Shown piece by piece: positions 8,701-17,937 of a stretch of 64,000 nt of DNA. Numbering within the stretch: position 1 is the stretch's first letter; every line of letters begins with the position of its first letter. Made by a program: the position numbers and the translations under genes. The DNA comes from an uncultured Candidatus Melainabacteria bacterium (GTDB lineage: Bacteria; Cyanobacteriota; Vampirovibrionia; Gastranaerophilales; Gastranaerophilaceae): positions 1-64,000 of the forward strand of contig CAKUXM010000009.1 in NCBI GenBank assembly GCA_934700335.1, read 5' to 3'. The notes beneath the pieces were generated by a model. That model was not told the DNA's origin. It did not search any database and saw only the letters and a list, made by a program, of their open reading frames with translations.

Positions 8701-9822
8701 ATGTTTAATACGGTTAGTTCTGTTCAACAAAAGAATTTGAATACAAATACAAAGGCTTCAGCATTTGTTACTAGCCCTATTCAAAAGCCTTCTGTAAAAA
8801 CTCAAACAGTTTCTCCATCTTTAGCTCACATGAACTACTTTTTAGGTGGTTTGGCATTCAAAGGTCATTCTTGTTCAACATCTGATTTTAGAGTAGTAAA
8901 ATTAAACGACGTACCATGCGGTTGCTGTGGTATGCCAATGTTAACATACCAACAAAACCAACAACTTAACAAAGAAGTTTCTTCAAAATCTGGTTCTGAA
9001 TTAGCTGAATGCTTAAACGACAACAGAAAATACTTTAGAGGAAACGAAAGAGCAATCGTTAACTACATCATATCAGAAGCAAGAAAAGATGATATGACAT
9101 CAGTAGATTCAATTATTGCAAACTCAACAGTTGATACTCACGAAATTTTCAACAACGAAAACAAAAGAGTTTTAAACACTGTAAAAGCTTCATTATTAAC
9201 AAACCATTGCAAAAACCAATCAATCAACGAATACGTAGATAACACTATCGCTCAATTAAATGGCGAAGAAAACGTTAACTTCAACCGCAACAAATTCTTA
9301 TCAGGTTTAAACGCATTATTAAAATCAAACAACGATAAAGAACTAAGACACCAAGTTTTAGACAGAGCAGTTAAATTACCTGTATCAGAAAAACAAATTG
9401 AAAAATTCTTCGAAAAATATACAGGTTCTACATCAGAAAAAATCATGACAAGATTATTAAACCCAGCAACTGCCACAGCTGAACACATTCAACCACATTC
9501 TTTAAAAGGTGCTAACAACACAGCCAACTACTTAGGTGAATGTCAAGAATGCAACAGCAAAAGAGGTAACTATGATTTAAACGACTACTGGATGACAAAC
9601 TATCCAAACATGCCAGAATCAGCTCAAGAAAACATCGATTACGTAACAGAAAAAATTATTGACGGCGAAATGGGCGACAGATATGATGATTATCCAGTTG
9701 ATTTACAAAAAGCTTTAGATAACCAAACTAAAGGCGAAATCAAATTAAAAGTTTTAAACCCAGAAGAAGTTAAAGCAGCAAGAGAAGCAAAACAAAAAGA
9801 AAAAGCTCAAAAAGCAGCATAA
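8701..9822 (+). CDS. HNH-nuclease-like protein with a ~185-residue insertion
   Basis: 373 residues. A Ser/Thr/Gln-rich N-terminus (1-45) leads to LGGLAFKG. A zinc knuckle CGCC (C73-C76) is then separated by a long helical insertion (90-255) from AEHIQPHSLKGANNTAN (E261, H262, N273, N276) and CQECNSKRGN (C281, C284, N285). The pattern CxxC...(D/E)HxxP...N...N...CxxCNxxRG is that of HNH endonucleases of the zinc-bound (McrA/Cas9-like) type. The C-terminus is a charged Lys/Ala helix. No signal peptide. The ATG 8701 follows AAAGG at 16-20 bases upstream, a weak site. It is alone between hppA (divergent) and its own terminator. Target and role unknown. Confidence 0.7.
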   Translation: MFNTVSSVQQKNLNTNTKASAFVTSPIQKPSVKTQTVSPSLAHMNYFLGGLAFKGHSCSTSDFRVVKLNDVPCGCCGMPMLTYQQNQQLNKEVSSKSGSELAECLNDNRKYFRGNERAIVNYIISEARKDDMTSVDSIIANSTVDTHEIFNNENKRVLNTVKASLLTNHCKNQSINEYVDNTIAQLNGEENVNFNRNKFLSGLNALLKSNNDKELRHQVLDRAVKLPVSEKQIEKFFEKYTGSTSEKIMTRLLNPATATAEHIQPHSLKGANNTANYLGECQECNSKRGNYDLNDYWMTNYPNMPESAQENIDYVTEKIIDGEMGDRYDDYPVDLQKALDNQTKGEIKLKVLNPEEVKAAREAKQKEKAQKAA

Positions 9823-9900
9823 TATATTAACTTCAAATTTTAAGAGCAGAACGAAAACTAACTAAACAAACTAAACTATCAAATAAAACTAAACTACAAT

Positions 9901-9928
9901 CGACCAAGCTAACCACTTGGTCGTTTTT
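9901..9928 (+). terminator. Terminator after the HNH-like gene
   Basis: CGACCAAG / CTTGGTCG (9901-9908 with 9916-9923) followed by TTTTTA. Confidence 0.8.
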
Positions 9929-9929
9929 A

Positions 9930-10196
9930 TGCGCAAGCCGATGTGAGCGGTGTTGGCTTTGCGTAGGCAAAGACAAGCAGGCGAACATAACGATACCGCC
10001 GTTGCGAAGCGGATTTTCGGTAGGGCGCCGTGTGAGCGTAGCGAACCTAGCCCGTAAGGTGGAGCGGGACGTTACTCCCGCGACAAACCGAATAATCCAA
10101 GACAGCGTAGCAATCTCTGATTGCACAGGCGGAAATGAATGCGCAAGCCGGTGTGAAGCGTCAATTTGGATTACTTCGCTTTCGCTCGCAATAACA
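9930..10196. repeat. G+C-rich intergenic dispersed repeat
   Basis: This stretch is clearly richer in G+C than everything around it and has no believable gene. TGCGCAAGCCGATGTGAGCG at 9930 recurs near 10140 with two changes. The right end contains ATTACTTCGCTTTCGCTCGCAATAAC, which resembles the 'CATTGCGAG..GAAGCAATCC' class of repeats scattered in many bacterial genomes. Reading frames across it are built from the repeat and not from protein-like sequence. It fills the 383-base gap between the HNH-like gene and fliI. Confidence 0.7.
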
Positions 10197-10205
10197 AAAT
10201 TTATC

Positions 10206-11531
10206 CTAATCAAGCAAATGTTCTAGTTGTTCAAGGGTTTCTTCATAAACGCATTTATCAGTCGTTGACTGTTTTAAAAATCCGTTAATTTTATCAATAA
10301 ATTTTATAGCCTCGTCGCACTCTGGATTTGAACCTTTAATATAAGCCCCAATATTAATCAAGTCTTCGTTTTTACGATAAACCGCCATCAAGTTTCTAAT
10401 TTTACCAGCAGCCGCTCTGTGTTCTTTTGTTGTTACATCACCCATAACACGGCTTATTGATTGCAATACATCTACCGCCGGAAAGTGGTTTTTGTGAGCC
10501 AATTCACGAGAAAGCATAATGTGCCCGTCAAGAATACTTCTTGCAGTATCTGATACAGGTTCATTAAAATCATCACCTTCAACAAGTACGGTGTAAAGTG
10601 CTGTCATAGTACCTTTATCATTAGAACCAGCTCTTTCCATAAGTTGAGGCATAATCGCAAACATACTTGGCGGATAACCTTTTGTAGCAGCAGGTTCGTT
10701 CAAAGACAAACCGACTTGTCGTTGAGCCATAGCAATACGAGTTACAGAATCAAGCATAAACAATACGTCCAAACCCTTATCTCTAAAATATTCCGCAATA
10801 GTTGTTGCAACAAAGGCAGCTTTTATTTTTACCAAATCGGGTGCGTCAGAAGTTGAAGCTACAACAACAGAACGGCGCATACCTTCTTCGCCAAGAATAT
10901 CTTCAATAAATTCTTTAACCTCACGACCACGTTCGCCAATTAAGGCAATAACATTAACGTCAGCAGTCGTGTTTTTCGCCATCATACCCATTGTCGTACT
11001 TTTACCAACCCCAGAACCGGCAAAAATCCCCATACGTTGACCTTTTCCAACTGTGATAAATCCGTCAACCGATTTTATTCCTAATGGCAATGGTTCGCAT
11101 ATTCTATTTCTTTTTAGTGGATTAATAATGTCAGCTTTTGTAGAACGGTAATTTTGACAACGAATTTCGCCAAGATTATCAATAGGATTGCCTAAGCCGT
11201 CCAAAACTCTTCCTAAAAGTTGTTCTCCGACTTTTATTTTCATCGGTGCACCTGTATTTACAACAGTAGCACCTGGTTGAATACCTTCCATTTTTCCCAA
11301 AGGCATTAATTGAAGCTTGTCAACCTTACTATCTTCTGATTGTTTAAAACCAACGACTTCCGCCCAAATAGGTTCTGAATTATCATTCGGATAAATATAA
11401 CACAAATCACCAATACTAGCTTGAGGACCTTCTGATTCAATAATCAAAGAGATAACTTGCGTTACACGACCTATTTCTTTTATTGTTTTTGTGTCTTTTA
11501 TTATTTCTACAAATTTATCTTTATTAAACAT
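10206..11531 (-). CDS. fliI: Flagellar export ATPase FliI
   Basis: 441 residues from ATG 11531 (MFNKDKFVEI), which has TAGGTG six bases upstream; an in-frame GTG at 11540 is less likely. It is homologous to F1-beta: Walker A GSGVGKST near 168, Walker B VLFMLDSVTR near 248, and the FliI/YscN signature region ATKGYPPS near 283. It powers export of flagellar rod, hook and filament subunits. It is the last gene of fliF-fliG-fliH-fliI, 9 bases after fliH. No fliJ follows: the next sequence is a dispersed repeat. Confidence 0.96.
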   Translation of the reverse strand: MFNKDKFVEIIKDTKTIKEIGRVTQVISLIIESEGPQASIGDLCYIYPNDNSEPIWAEVVGFKQSEDSKVDKLQLMPLGKMEGIQPGATVVNTGAPMKIKVGEQLLGRVLDGLGNPIDNLGEIRCQNYRSTKADIINPLKRNRICEPLPLGIKSVDGFITVGKGQRMGIFAGSGVGKSTTMGMMAKNTTADVNVIALIGERGREVKEFIEDILGEEGMRRSVVVASTSDAPDLVKIKAAFVATTIAEYFRDKGLDVLFMLDSVTRIAMAQRQVGLSLNEPAATKGYPPSMFAIMPQLMERAGSNDKGTMTALYTVLVEGDDFNEPVSDTARSILDGHIMLSRELAHKNHFPAVDVLQSISRVMGDVTTKEHRAAAGKIRNLMAVYRKNEDLINIGAYIKGSNPECDEAIKFIDKINGFLKQSTTDKCVYEETLEQLEHLLD

Positions 11532-11540
11532 AATAATCAC

Positions 11541-13118
11541 CTACAAATTTATATCATTGTCGTCCATAGGTGAAAGTTTATCTAACTTTGATTTAAGGTC
11601 GATATCATCTTGAATATCGTTTATAACCTCACTATTATCATCTAAAACCTCAAAGGTAAAAGGTTTAACATCTTTTTCATATTCTTCTTCTACTTTTTCG
11701 ACATCTTCTATAGATTTTTCAATAATTTCTTCATCTTCTTGTGAAATATTTTTAGGCATTCCATCATCTTGAACATTTTCATCGTAAATTTTTTCTTCTT
11801 CTGAAATTAGTTCTTCTGGAGTTTTTTCAAGCTCTGGTTGAAGTTGAATTTCTTGGTGAAACTCATTTTCATCAATTTGAGGTTCATTTTGAACATCTTC
11901 AATTACAGGCTCAGGCTGAATTTCTGTATTTTTAGATTCAAAAATTTCTTGCGGTTGAGGAGTTTCAACATTTTCCACCTCAGTAGAAGTAGAGTCATCG
12001 TTGACGATATTTTCTACCTTTTCAACCATTTCATTGTCATTCAAAAGATTTTCAAGCTCGTCAAGATTTATATCATTAACATTGTTTTGGTCTTCTGGAC
12101 TTGAAGGATTTTCTTCTTTCAATTCGTCTAAATCAAGATTGCTATAATATTCAGCATCTTCATCTCTAAGTTTGTCATCATAAGAAGGAATATCTTCTAA
12201 TTCATTTAAAAATTCTGTAATATTTGCATCATCAGACAACTCAATATTTTCAAAAGCATCAATATCAGGTTCTTCTAAAGATGTGATATAGTTTTCAAAC
12301 TCTTCATCTTCTGAATTGTAAGACTCAAACAATTTTTCAGCGATTTCACTAATTTGAGACTTAACTCTGCTATCAACACGAGTTAAAACAGACTCTACAA
12401 TAACACCGTCTGCTGAAACTGCATTATCTTCAATGATTTTTATATTTTGTAGTTGTGGAATATCTTCTTTTAATCTGTCAGAAATAGAATTCAAGATATC
12501 TAACAATTTTGGATTAACAATGATTGTTATTTCTTCTTTATCCTTCAACTCCTTAATTGCATTTTCAGTTAAAACCTTTATGATTTCTGAGTTAAACTTA
12601 ATTGATTCTGTACAAACTTTTTTAGCGATTTCAAGGACTAAATTAATAATATCCAGCTCAGAAGACTTGATAATATTACCTTTCAAGTCAAATTGAGCTT
12701 TTGCAAAATCATCAACGGCATGAACTTTTTCTTCAAGTTCATTAGTAATTACAACATAACCTTGTTTATAACCATCATCATAACCTGTTTGATAAGATTC
12801 AGCCCTAATTTTTTCCGCTTCTTGAGCCATTTGCTCATCAAAAGCTTTCTTTTCGTCTTCTCTTTGTTTTGCTATTTGCTCATTTTCTTGTTGAATTTTA
12901 TTATTCGTATCCTGAATTAATTTTTCAGCCTCAGCCTTTGCCTCATTTAAAATATTTTCTTTGCGCTCTTTAGCTTTTTCAACCTCTAAATTTAGCAATC
13001 GTAACTCTTCCTTAAGCTGTATCAACTCAGGAGAATCAGGTTTTTCCTCTTTAGCTTTTTCAATTGGTAGCACAAAACTATCACCATATTTGATATTTGT
13101 GCTTCTTATCCTAGTCAA
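11541..13118 (-). CDS. fliH: Flagellar assembly protein FliH, with a long acidic C-terminal extension
   Basis: 525 residues, about twice a normal FliH. Residues 25-115 form a Lys/Glu/Gln-rich coiled coil (EVEKAKERKENILNEAKAEAEKL). Residues 115-270 are the conserved FliH/YscL region (GYDDGYKQGY, VLEIAKKVCTESIKFN, ISEIAEKLFE), which binds FliI. Residues 270-525 are an Asp/Glu/Asn/Gln-rich, poorly conserved tail with no fold I recognise. The start codon overlaps the end of fliG by 8 bases, and fliI follows after 9 bases. The order in the operon confirms the identity. Confidence 0.88.
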   Translation of the reverse strand: MTRIRSTNIKYGDSFVLPIEKAKEEKPDSPELIQLKEELRLLNLEVEKAKERKENILNEAKAEAEKLIQDTNNKIQQENEQIAKQREDEKKAFDEQMAQEAEKIRAESYQTGYDDGYKQGYVVITNELEEKVHAVDDFAKAQFDLKGNIIKSSELDIINLVLEIAKKVCTESIKFNSEIIKVLTENAIKELKDKEEITIIVNPKLLDILNSISDRLKEDIPQLQNIKIIEDNAVSADGVIVESVLTRVDSRVKSQISEIAEKLFESYNSEDEEFENYITSLEEPDIDAFENIELSDDANITEFLNELEDIPSYDDKLRDEDAEYYSNLDLDELKEENPSSPEDQNNVNDINLDELENLLNDNEMVEKVENIVNDDSTSTEVENVETPQPQEIFESKNTEIQPEPVIEDVQNEPQIDENEFHQEIQLQPELEKTPEELISEEEKIYDENVQDDGMPKNISQEDEEIIEKSIEDVEKVEEEYEKDVKPFTFEVLDDNSEVINDIQDDIDLKSKLDKLSPMDDNDINL

Positions 13119-14178
13119 TTAATTCGTCCTCATTATTTTCACGAGAAATAACAATTTCACCAAAGACTTCAAGATTTCTGATAATACCAATAATTTTTGT
13201 TTGAACTTCTTGAACTTCTCTAGCTCTAACAGGTCCAAGATATTCGATTTCATCTTTAAGCATTTCTTGAGCTCTGTCAGACATATTTCTAAAGATTTTT
13301 TCTTTAAGATCTGCTTTAGTACCTTTAAGAGATAGAGCAAGGTCTTTTGTATCAACTTCACGAAGAATTCTTTGAATAGCTCTGTCGTCAAGATTAATGA
13401 TATCTTCAAATACAAACATCAACTCTCTTACTTCTTCTGCGAGTGTAGGATTTTCTACTTCTAAAAGCTCAATAACATTCTTTTCAGTATTTCTATCTGC
13501 ACGGTTCAAGATATTTGCCAATGTATCAATACCACCCGCTTTAGAGAAATCTTGTACCATAACTGATGAGAATTTATTTTCTACAATTTTTTCAATTTCG
13601 CCCAAAATTTCAGGGTTTGTTGTTTCCATGTCCGCAATCTTCATTGCAACTTGTGCTTGCGTTTCGGGTGGAAGATAGTTTAGAACTTTTGCAGAATGTT
13701 CGGGTTTTAAATATGCCATAATCAACGCAATCAATTGTGGGTTTTCGTTTTGGAATGAAGTTGCCAACTGTCCAGGGTCAGCCTCATTAAAGAATTGGAA
13801 CGGATTTGAATTCATTAAAGTCATTAACTTATTCAACATTTTTTCCGCTTGACTTTCACCATAAGTCAATTCCAACAATTGTTTTGCGTAATTTATACCA
13901 CCAGATGAAATGTATGTACTTGCTTGAAATAAAGCTTTAAACTCTTCAAGAATATCTGTTAAAATATCACTTGGAACCTTGTTTAAGCTTGCAATTTCCA
14001 AAGTAATTTGTTCTAGTAAATCTTCGTCAGATATATTTTTTAAAACTTCACTGGCTGTAGTAGGTCCAAGCAAAATTAACAATGCTGCGACCTTCTGAGT
14101 TGAAGTCATTGTCTCAAGTGCAAGTGTTTCTACTTCGTTTTTATCGTCTTTTGAATTTGTACTACTTGTTAATGCCAT
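13111..14178 (-). CDS. fliG: Flagellar motor switch protein FliG
   Basis: 355 residues, normal length. The N-terminal domain contains QKVAALLILLGPTTASEVLKNI; the middle domain carries the EHPQ-like motif written here as LKPEHSAKVLNYLPPETQAQV; the C-terminal torque domain has FEDIINLDDRAIQRILREVDTKDLALSLKGT, with charged residues as in other stators' partners. It forms the rotor C-ring together with FliM/FliN (not in this window) and sits on FliF. It is 5 bases downstream of fliF and overlaps fliH by 8 bases. Confidence 0.97.
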   Translation of the reverse strand: MALTSSTNSKDDKNEVETLALETMTSTQKVAALLILLGPTTASEVLKNISDEDLLEQITLEIASLNKVPSDILTDILEEFKALFQASTYISSGGINYAKQLLELTYGESQAEKMLNKLMTLMNSNPFQFFNEADPGQLATSFQNENPQLIALIMAYLKPEHSAKVLNYLPPETQAQVAMKIADMETTNPEILGEIEKIVENKFSSVMVQDFSKAGGIDTLANILNRADRNTEKNVIELLEVENPTLAEEVRELMFVFEDIINLDDRAIQRILREVDTKDLALSLKGTKADLKEKIFRNMSDRAQEMLKDEIEYLGPVRAREVQEVQTKIIGIIRNLEVFGEIVISRENNEDELID

Positions 14179-14183
14179 AATCG

Positions 14184-15743
14184 TTAATTCCTAATAAATG
14201 ATGTTAATATTCTTGCGGCTTCAGCAGGATCCGCCATGATTGTTTCATTCAATTCAATTCTTGTCTTTTCAAGTTCTGGATCTAAATGGGCTTCAATTGT
14301 TGGTAAAGATTCTGACAAGATAATATCTGGAATATCATCTTTGATTTCAGGTAATGTTGGTTCAATAACTTTTTGATTGTATGTATCTTCTTTACCGTAA
14401 ATTTTGCCAGCTTTTGACATAAGACTTTTGATAATGAACAACGCTGATAAACCTAAGATTAGAATTACTAATAATGGTCCAAGTTTTGTTGTCATATAAT
14501 CAACTGTAGAATTTTTCTTGAATTCTTTCATAATCTCTGCTTGAGCAGCTTTTTCTTCTGCAAGTCCTTCAAATTGCAAGCTTGTAATTGTAATTACGTC
14601 GCCTCTTTCATAATCAGCACCTGCAGCTGATAATACTAAACCTTTTAACTCGTCTTTTTCTTTTTGAGTCAAAATTTTGTTTACAGCAACAGCAATTGTC
14701 ATTCTTTTAACAGTTCCTGGAGCATAAATAATTTGTTTAACTTCTTTTGAAACACTGTAGTTTACAGCATTTTTTTCTTTAGAATAATTTAGGTTTTTTC
14801 TGTCCACATTAGCACCAGAAGGTGTTTGGTTAGGATTTTCGTAAGTTTCAATTTCGCTTTGAGAACTTGTAACAACACCCTGCGCATTGTCTGTTCCTAC
14901 AGGAATATAACTTTCAATAGTAGCTTTTGCACTGTTAAAATCTATATCAGCTGATACTTGTACATTTACGTTATCTTTACCTACAATTTTTTCTAAAACT
15001 TCTACAACTTTTTCTGATGTTTGCTTTTCAAGATTGCTTTTAAAACTTTCCATATCATTAGAATTTTTGCCATTTTCATCTGATAGACTGTTACCAGCTT
15101 GGTCAGTTATAAATACTCTATCTGGAGTCATTCTAGGTACAGAATAAGCCACTAAATTTTTGATAGCCTTGACTTGAGAAGATTTCAATCTATACCCAGG
15201 TTTTAAAATTAACATAACAGAAGCTGTTGGAACCTCGTCTTTGTCTTGAAAGATTGAACGTTCTGGCTCTGCTAATTGAACTCTAACACTTTGAATACCA
15301 CTCATTTTTTCAATAGAACGAGTTAATTCACCTTGAAATATTCTTTGTTTAGTTAATTTATTTTTAAAATCTGTTGAACCTAATTGCATATCATCAAGAA
15401 GTTCAAAACCTTGTGTTTGAATTTGAATAAGGTCGTTTTCAGCTACAAAAACTCTCAAATCATCTTTTTCTTTAGAATGAACCATGATTGTCTTTTTGTC
15501 ATCTGCAAGCTTGTAAGCATGACCATTTTTCTTCAAGCTTTCAATAATATTTGCTGCATCTGTTTCGTTTAAATCAGTGTATAAAACAGCCCAATCTGGT
15601 TCTAAAGATTTTACAAGAAAGAAGGTTGATAAAGCTACAATAACAATTATCATAGACATAAGCCCAAATTTTTGAGGCATAGATAAACCAGCCCAAATTC
15701 TCTTCAAATCGTCTGTTAACAATTTTATATAATTATTTTCCAT
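14184..15743 (-). CDS. fliF: Flagellar MS-ring protein FliF
   Basis: 519 residues. Membrane segments lie near residues 25-46 and 430-450, with the periplasmic ring-building domains between them (YTDLNETDAANIIESLKKNG near 56; VRVQLAEPERSIF near 148; SADIDFNSAKATIESY near 255). The cytoplasmic tail (455-519) ends in an acidic FliG-binding helix, PAEAARILTSFIRN. It is the first gene of the minus-strand flagellar block, with 239 bases of A+T-rich divergent upstream region shared with the REMGETP gene. Confidence 0.96.
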   Translation of the reverse strand: MENNYIKLLTDDLKRIWAGLSMPQKFGLMSMIIVIVALSTFFLVKSLEPDWAVLYTDLNETDAANIIESLKKNGHAYKLADDKKTIMVHSKEKDDLRVFVAENDLIQIQTQGFELLDDMQLGSTDFKNKLTKQRIFQGELTRSIEKMSGIQSVRVQLAEPERSIFQDKDEVPTASVMLILKPGYRLKSSQVKAIKNLVAYSVPRMTPDRVFITDQAGNSLSDENGKNSNDMESFKSNLEKQTSEKVVEVLEKIVGKDNVNVQVSADIDFNSAKATIESYIPVGTDNAQGVVTSSQSEIETYENPNQTPSGANVDRKNLNYSKEKNAVNYSVSKEVKQIIYAPGTVKRMTIAVAVNKILTQKEKDELKGLVLSAAGADYERGDVITITSLQFEGLAEEKAAQAEIMKEFKKNSTVDYMTTKLGPLLVILILGLSALFIIKSLMSKAGKIYGKEDTYNQKVIEPTLPEIKDDIPDIILSESLPTIEAHLDPELEKTRIELNETIMADPAEAARILTSFIRN

Positions 15744-15982
15744 AATTCCCCTAATTATACTTTTACTTACATCATATCTTTTTTAATTATGAATTTCAAT
15801 TTTGTTAAGTTAACGTTACGTTCTAGGAATTTTAAACATAAAATTTATCTTTTGTTAAAATTTGTAAAACAGGCTAAAAACATGGGCAATTTTTTGTTTT
15901 CAAGCGACTTTAACATGATGTGTAGTGATAATAAATTTATCTGTGTAGAATAGTATACAAATTAATATAAGGAGAATAGGTT

Positions 15983-16306
15983 ATGTTTACAGGTATCCAA
16001 TCATATGGTAGTACTTACAGAAGAGAAATGGGTGAAACTCCAGCTGATGTAGTAAAAGCACAAAAATGGCAAGAAGCACATCGCCCTAAAGCAGAAACCC
16101 GACCTCGTGAAATGGGTGAAACTCCTGCAGACGTAGCAAGAACAGGTAGAAACACATATACAACAACTCCAGAAAGAGGACATAGTGCAAGACCTCGTGA
16201 AATGGGTGAAACTCCAGAAGAAGCAGGAAGAGCAAATGCACAAAATACAGGCAGAAAAGCTTCTGAAATGACTGAACAAGAAAGAAGAATTGATTTATTT
16301 GCATAG
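15983..16306 (+). CDS. Small hydrophilic protein with three REMGETP repeats
   Basis: 107 residues, basic and predicted disordered, with no membrane segment. REMGETP occurs at residues 14-20, 42-48 and 72-78, followed by A/E-D/E-V/A and a basic patch, giving a 28-30 residue period. A strong ribosome site (AAGGAG) precedes the ATG and a terminator follows 24 bases after the stop, so it is a stand-alone, probably well expressed gene. It is divergent from fliF. I know no family with this motif; binding to a repeated partner or nucleic acid is only a guess. Confidence 0.78.
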   Translation: MFTGIQSYGSTYRREMGETPADVVKAQKWQEAHRPKAETRPREMGETPADVARTGRNTYTTTPERGHSARPREMGETPEEAGRANAQNTGRKASEMTEQERRIDLFA

Positions 16307-16329
16307 TAAATAAAAATAAATTTTTAGAC

Positions 16330-16364
16330 AAAAAGAGTTTAGCAGAAATGTTAAACTCTTTTTT
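16330..16364 (+). terminator. Terminator of the REMGETP gene
   Basis: AAAAAGAGTTTA / TAAACTCTTTTT stem of 12 bp with a 10-base loop, followed by TTTATTT. Confidence 0.85.
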
Positions 16365-16431
16365 ATTTCTCATAATTTAGTTCATATATATTATATTTTT
16401 TTATTAGTAAATGAATTAAAATAAAAATGTT

Positions 16432-17937
16432 ATGGAAGATTTTCAAGATTTAAAAAATAAAGGTTTTAAATATCATCAAGAAAATAATCTTGATAACGCA
16501 GAAAGATGTTATAAAAAAGCATTAAAGATTAATTCAAAAAACGCAGAAGCCCACAATTTGCTTGGACTTGTAAAACTTCAACAAAACAATTTTGAAGAGG
16601 CAATCGATTGGATAAAAAAAGCTATCGACATAGAAAAAAACGCTTATTTTTACGAAACACTTTTTCAAGCTCTTGCAATTCAAGAAAAATATTCTGAAAT
16701 AATAAATTATGAAAACGAAATTACAGAATATTTAGAAAAAGAATTTTCGCTAAATTTTTATCTTGCACTTGCTTATAAGAATTTGAACGAAATAAAAAAA
16801 TCTATTTATTATTATGAAAAAGCGACAGAATTAAATCCAAATTCTTACGATAGCTGGTTTAATTTATCACATCTTTATAGCATTGAAGGTGAAACTTTTA
16901 AGGCTCTTGATGCACTAAAGGTTTGTAAGAAATTAAACCCAGAAGATAGCGAAACTGAATACTTTTTATCACTTGCTTATATGAGAGTGAAGGATTATGA
17001 TAACGGGTTAAAGTGCTTTGAAAAAAGATTTTGTAAGGAAGTTGCTTTTTTAACGCAAAACAAAACTTTTCCGACTAAAGCCACACTAGAAAATCTTTGG
17101 CACGGTGAAGATATAAAAGATAAAAGCATTTTGGTATATTATGAGGCTGGATTTGGCGATGTAATTATGTTTGCAAGATATTTGCCAATTTTAAAAGAGC
17201 GTTGCAAAAAAATCATTTTACATATCCAAAAACCTCTAAAAGCCTTGTTTGAAGAAAATCCACAGCTTGGCGTTGATAAGATTATTGACGGCTTTGTACC
17301 AGAAAGAGAAATAGAGTTTGATACACACGCACCAATGTTGAGCTTGCCTTATTTACTGAATTTAAAAGGCGATAACGTTTTTACTGGACACGAAGGTTAT
17401 ATCAAACCTAACGTTGAAAAGGTTGAAGAATATAAGAAAAAATATTTTGATAACGACAAAATAAAAATTGGTATCAAATGGCAAGGAAATACTTATTATG
17501 ACAAGGATAGAGTAATTCCGACAGAAGCGTTTTATCCGTTGATAGAAACACCAAATACGCAATTTTATTCTTTTCAAACAGAAGAAGGTTCAGAAGAAGT
17601 TAAGAAATTAACTGATAAATATGATGTTATTGATATTGGGAAAGATTTAAAAGATTTTGCTGTTACATCGGCTACACTTTCAAACCTTGACTTGGTAATT
17701 TGTAACGACACGTCATTAGCACACCTTGCAGGAGCTTTGAACATACCTTGTTACATACTTTTGCCGTATGAAGTGAATTGGCGTTGGCATACCGATTTGA
17801 ACAAATGCGATTGGTATGATAGCGTAAAACTTTTCCGTCAAAAATCAATCGGAGATTGGAAAGACGTTTTTCAAGAAGTTTTAAAGGTAGTGAATAGACA
17901 CAAGCGAGCACGGAATGACAATAATTTTAATAATTGA
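16432..17937 (+). CDS. TPR protein fused to a GT-B type glycosyltransferase-like domain
   Basis: 501 residues. Residues 1-200 contain tetratricopeptide repeats (CYKKALKINSKNAEAHNLLGLVKL, YYEKATELNPNSYDSWFNLSHLY). Residues 235-495 resemble heptosyltransferase (GT9)-like domains often found behind TPRs: EAGFGDVIMFARYLP, IKIGIKWQGN, then NDTSLAHLAGALNIPCYILLPYEVNWRW and the ending DWYDSVKLFRQ. Likely cytoplasmic glycosyltransfer to a protein or glycan; the acceptor is not indicated. A role in flagellin or surface glycosylation is possible given the flagellar neighbours but is inference. No Shine-Dalgarno sequence is visible at the ATG. Confidence 0.82.
   Translation: MEDFQDLKNKGFKYHQENNLDNAERCYKKALKINSKNAEAHNLLGLVKLQQNNFEEAIDWIKKAIDIEKNAYFYETLFQALAIQEKYSEIINYENEITEYLEKEFSLNFYLALAYKNLNEIKKSIYYYEKATELNPNSYDSWFNLSHLYSIEGETFKALDALKVCKKLNPEDSETEYFLSLAYMRVKDYDNGLKCFEKRFCKEVAFLTQNKTFPTKATLENLWHGEDIKDKSILVYYEAGFGDVIMFARYLPILKERCKKIILHIQKPLKALFEENPQLGVDKIIDGFVPEREIEFDTHAPMLSLPYLLNLKGDNVFTGHEGYIKPNVEKVEEYKKKYFDNDKIKIGIKWQGNTYYDKDRVIPTEAFYPLIETPNTQFYSFQTEEGSEEVKKLTDKYDVIDIGKDLKDFAVTSATLSNLDLVICNDTSLAHLAGALNIPCYILLPYEVNWRWHTDLNKCDWYDSVKLFRQKSIGDWKDVFQEVLKVVNRHKRARNDNNFNN

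Noticed and set aside
9833..10226. Open frames of 126 (minus) and 74 (plus) codons between the HNH-like gene and fliI
   Set aside because: Both are made of the G+C-rich dispersed repeat, have no ribosome site and no protein-like composition.
16001..16373. Two long antisense frames opposite the REMGETP gene
   Set aside because: Cys/Ser/Phe-rich shadows caused by the repeated codons of the real gene; no start signals.
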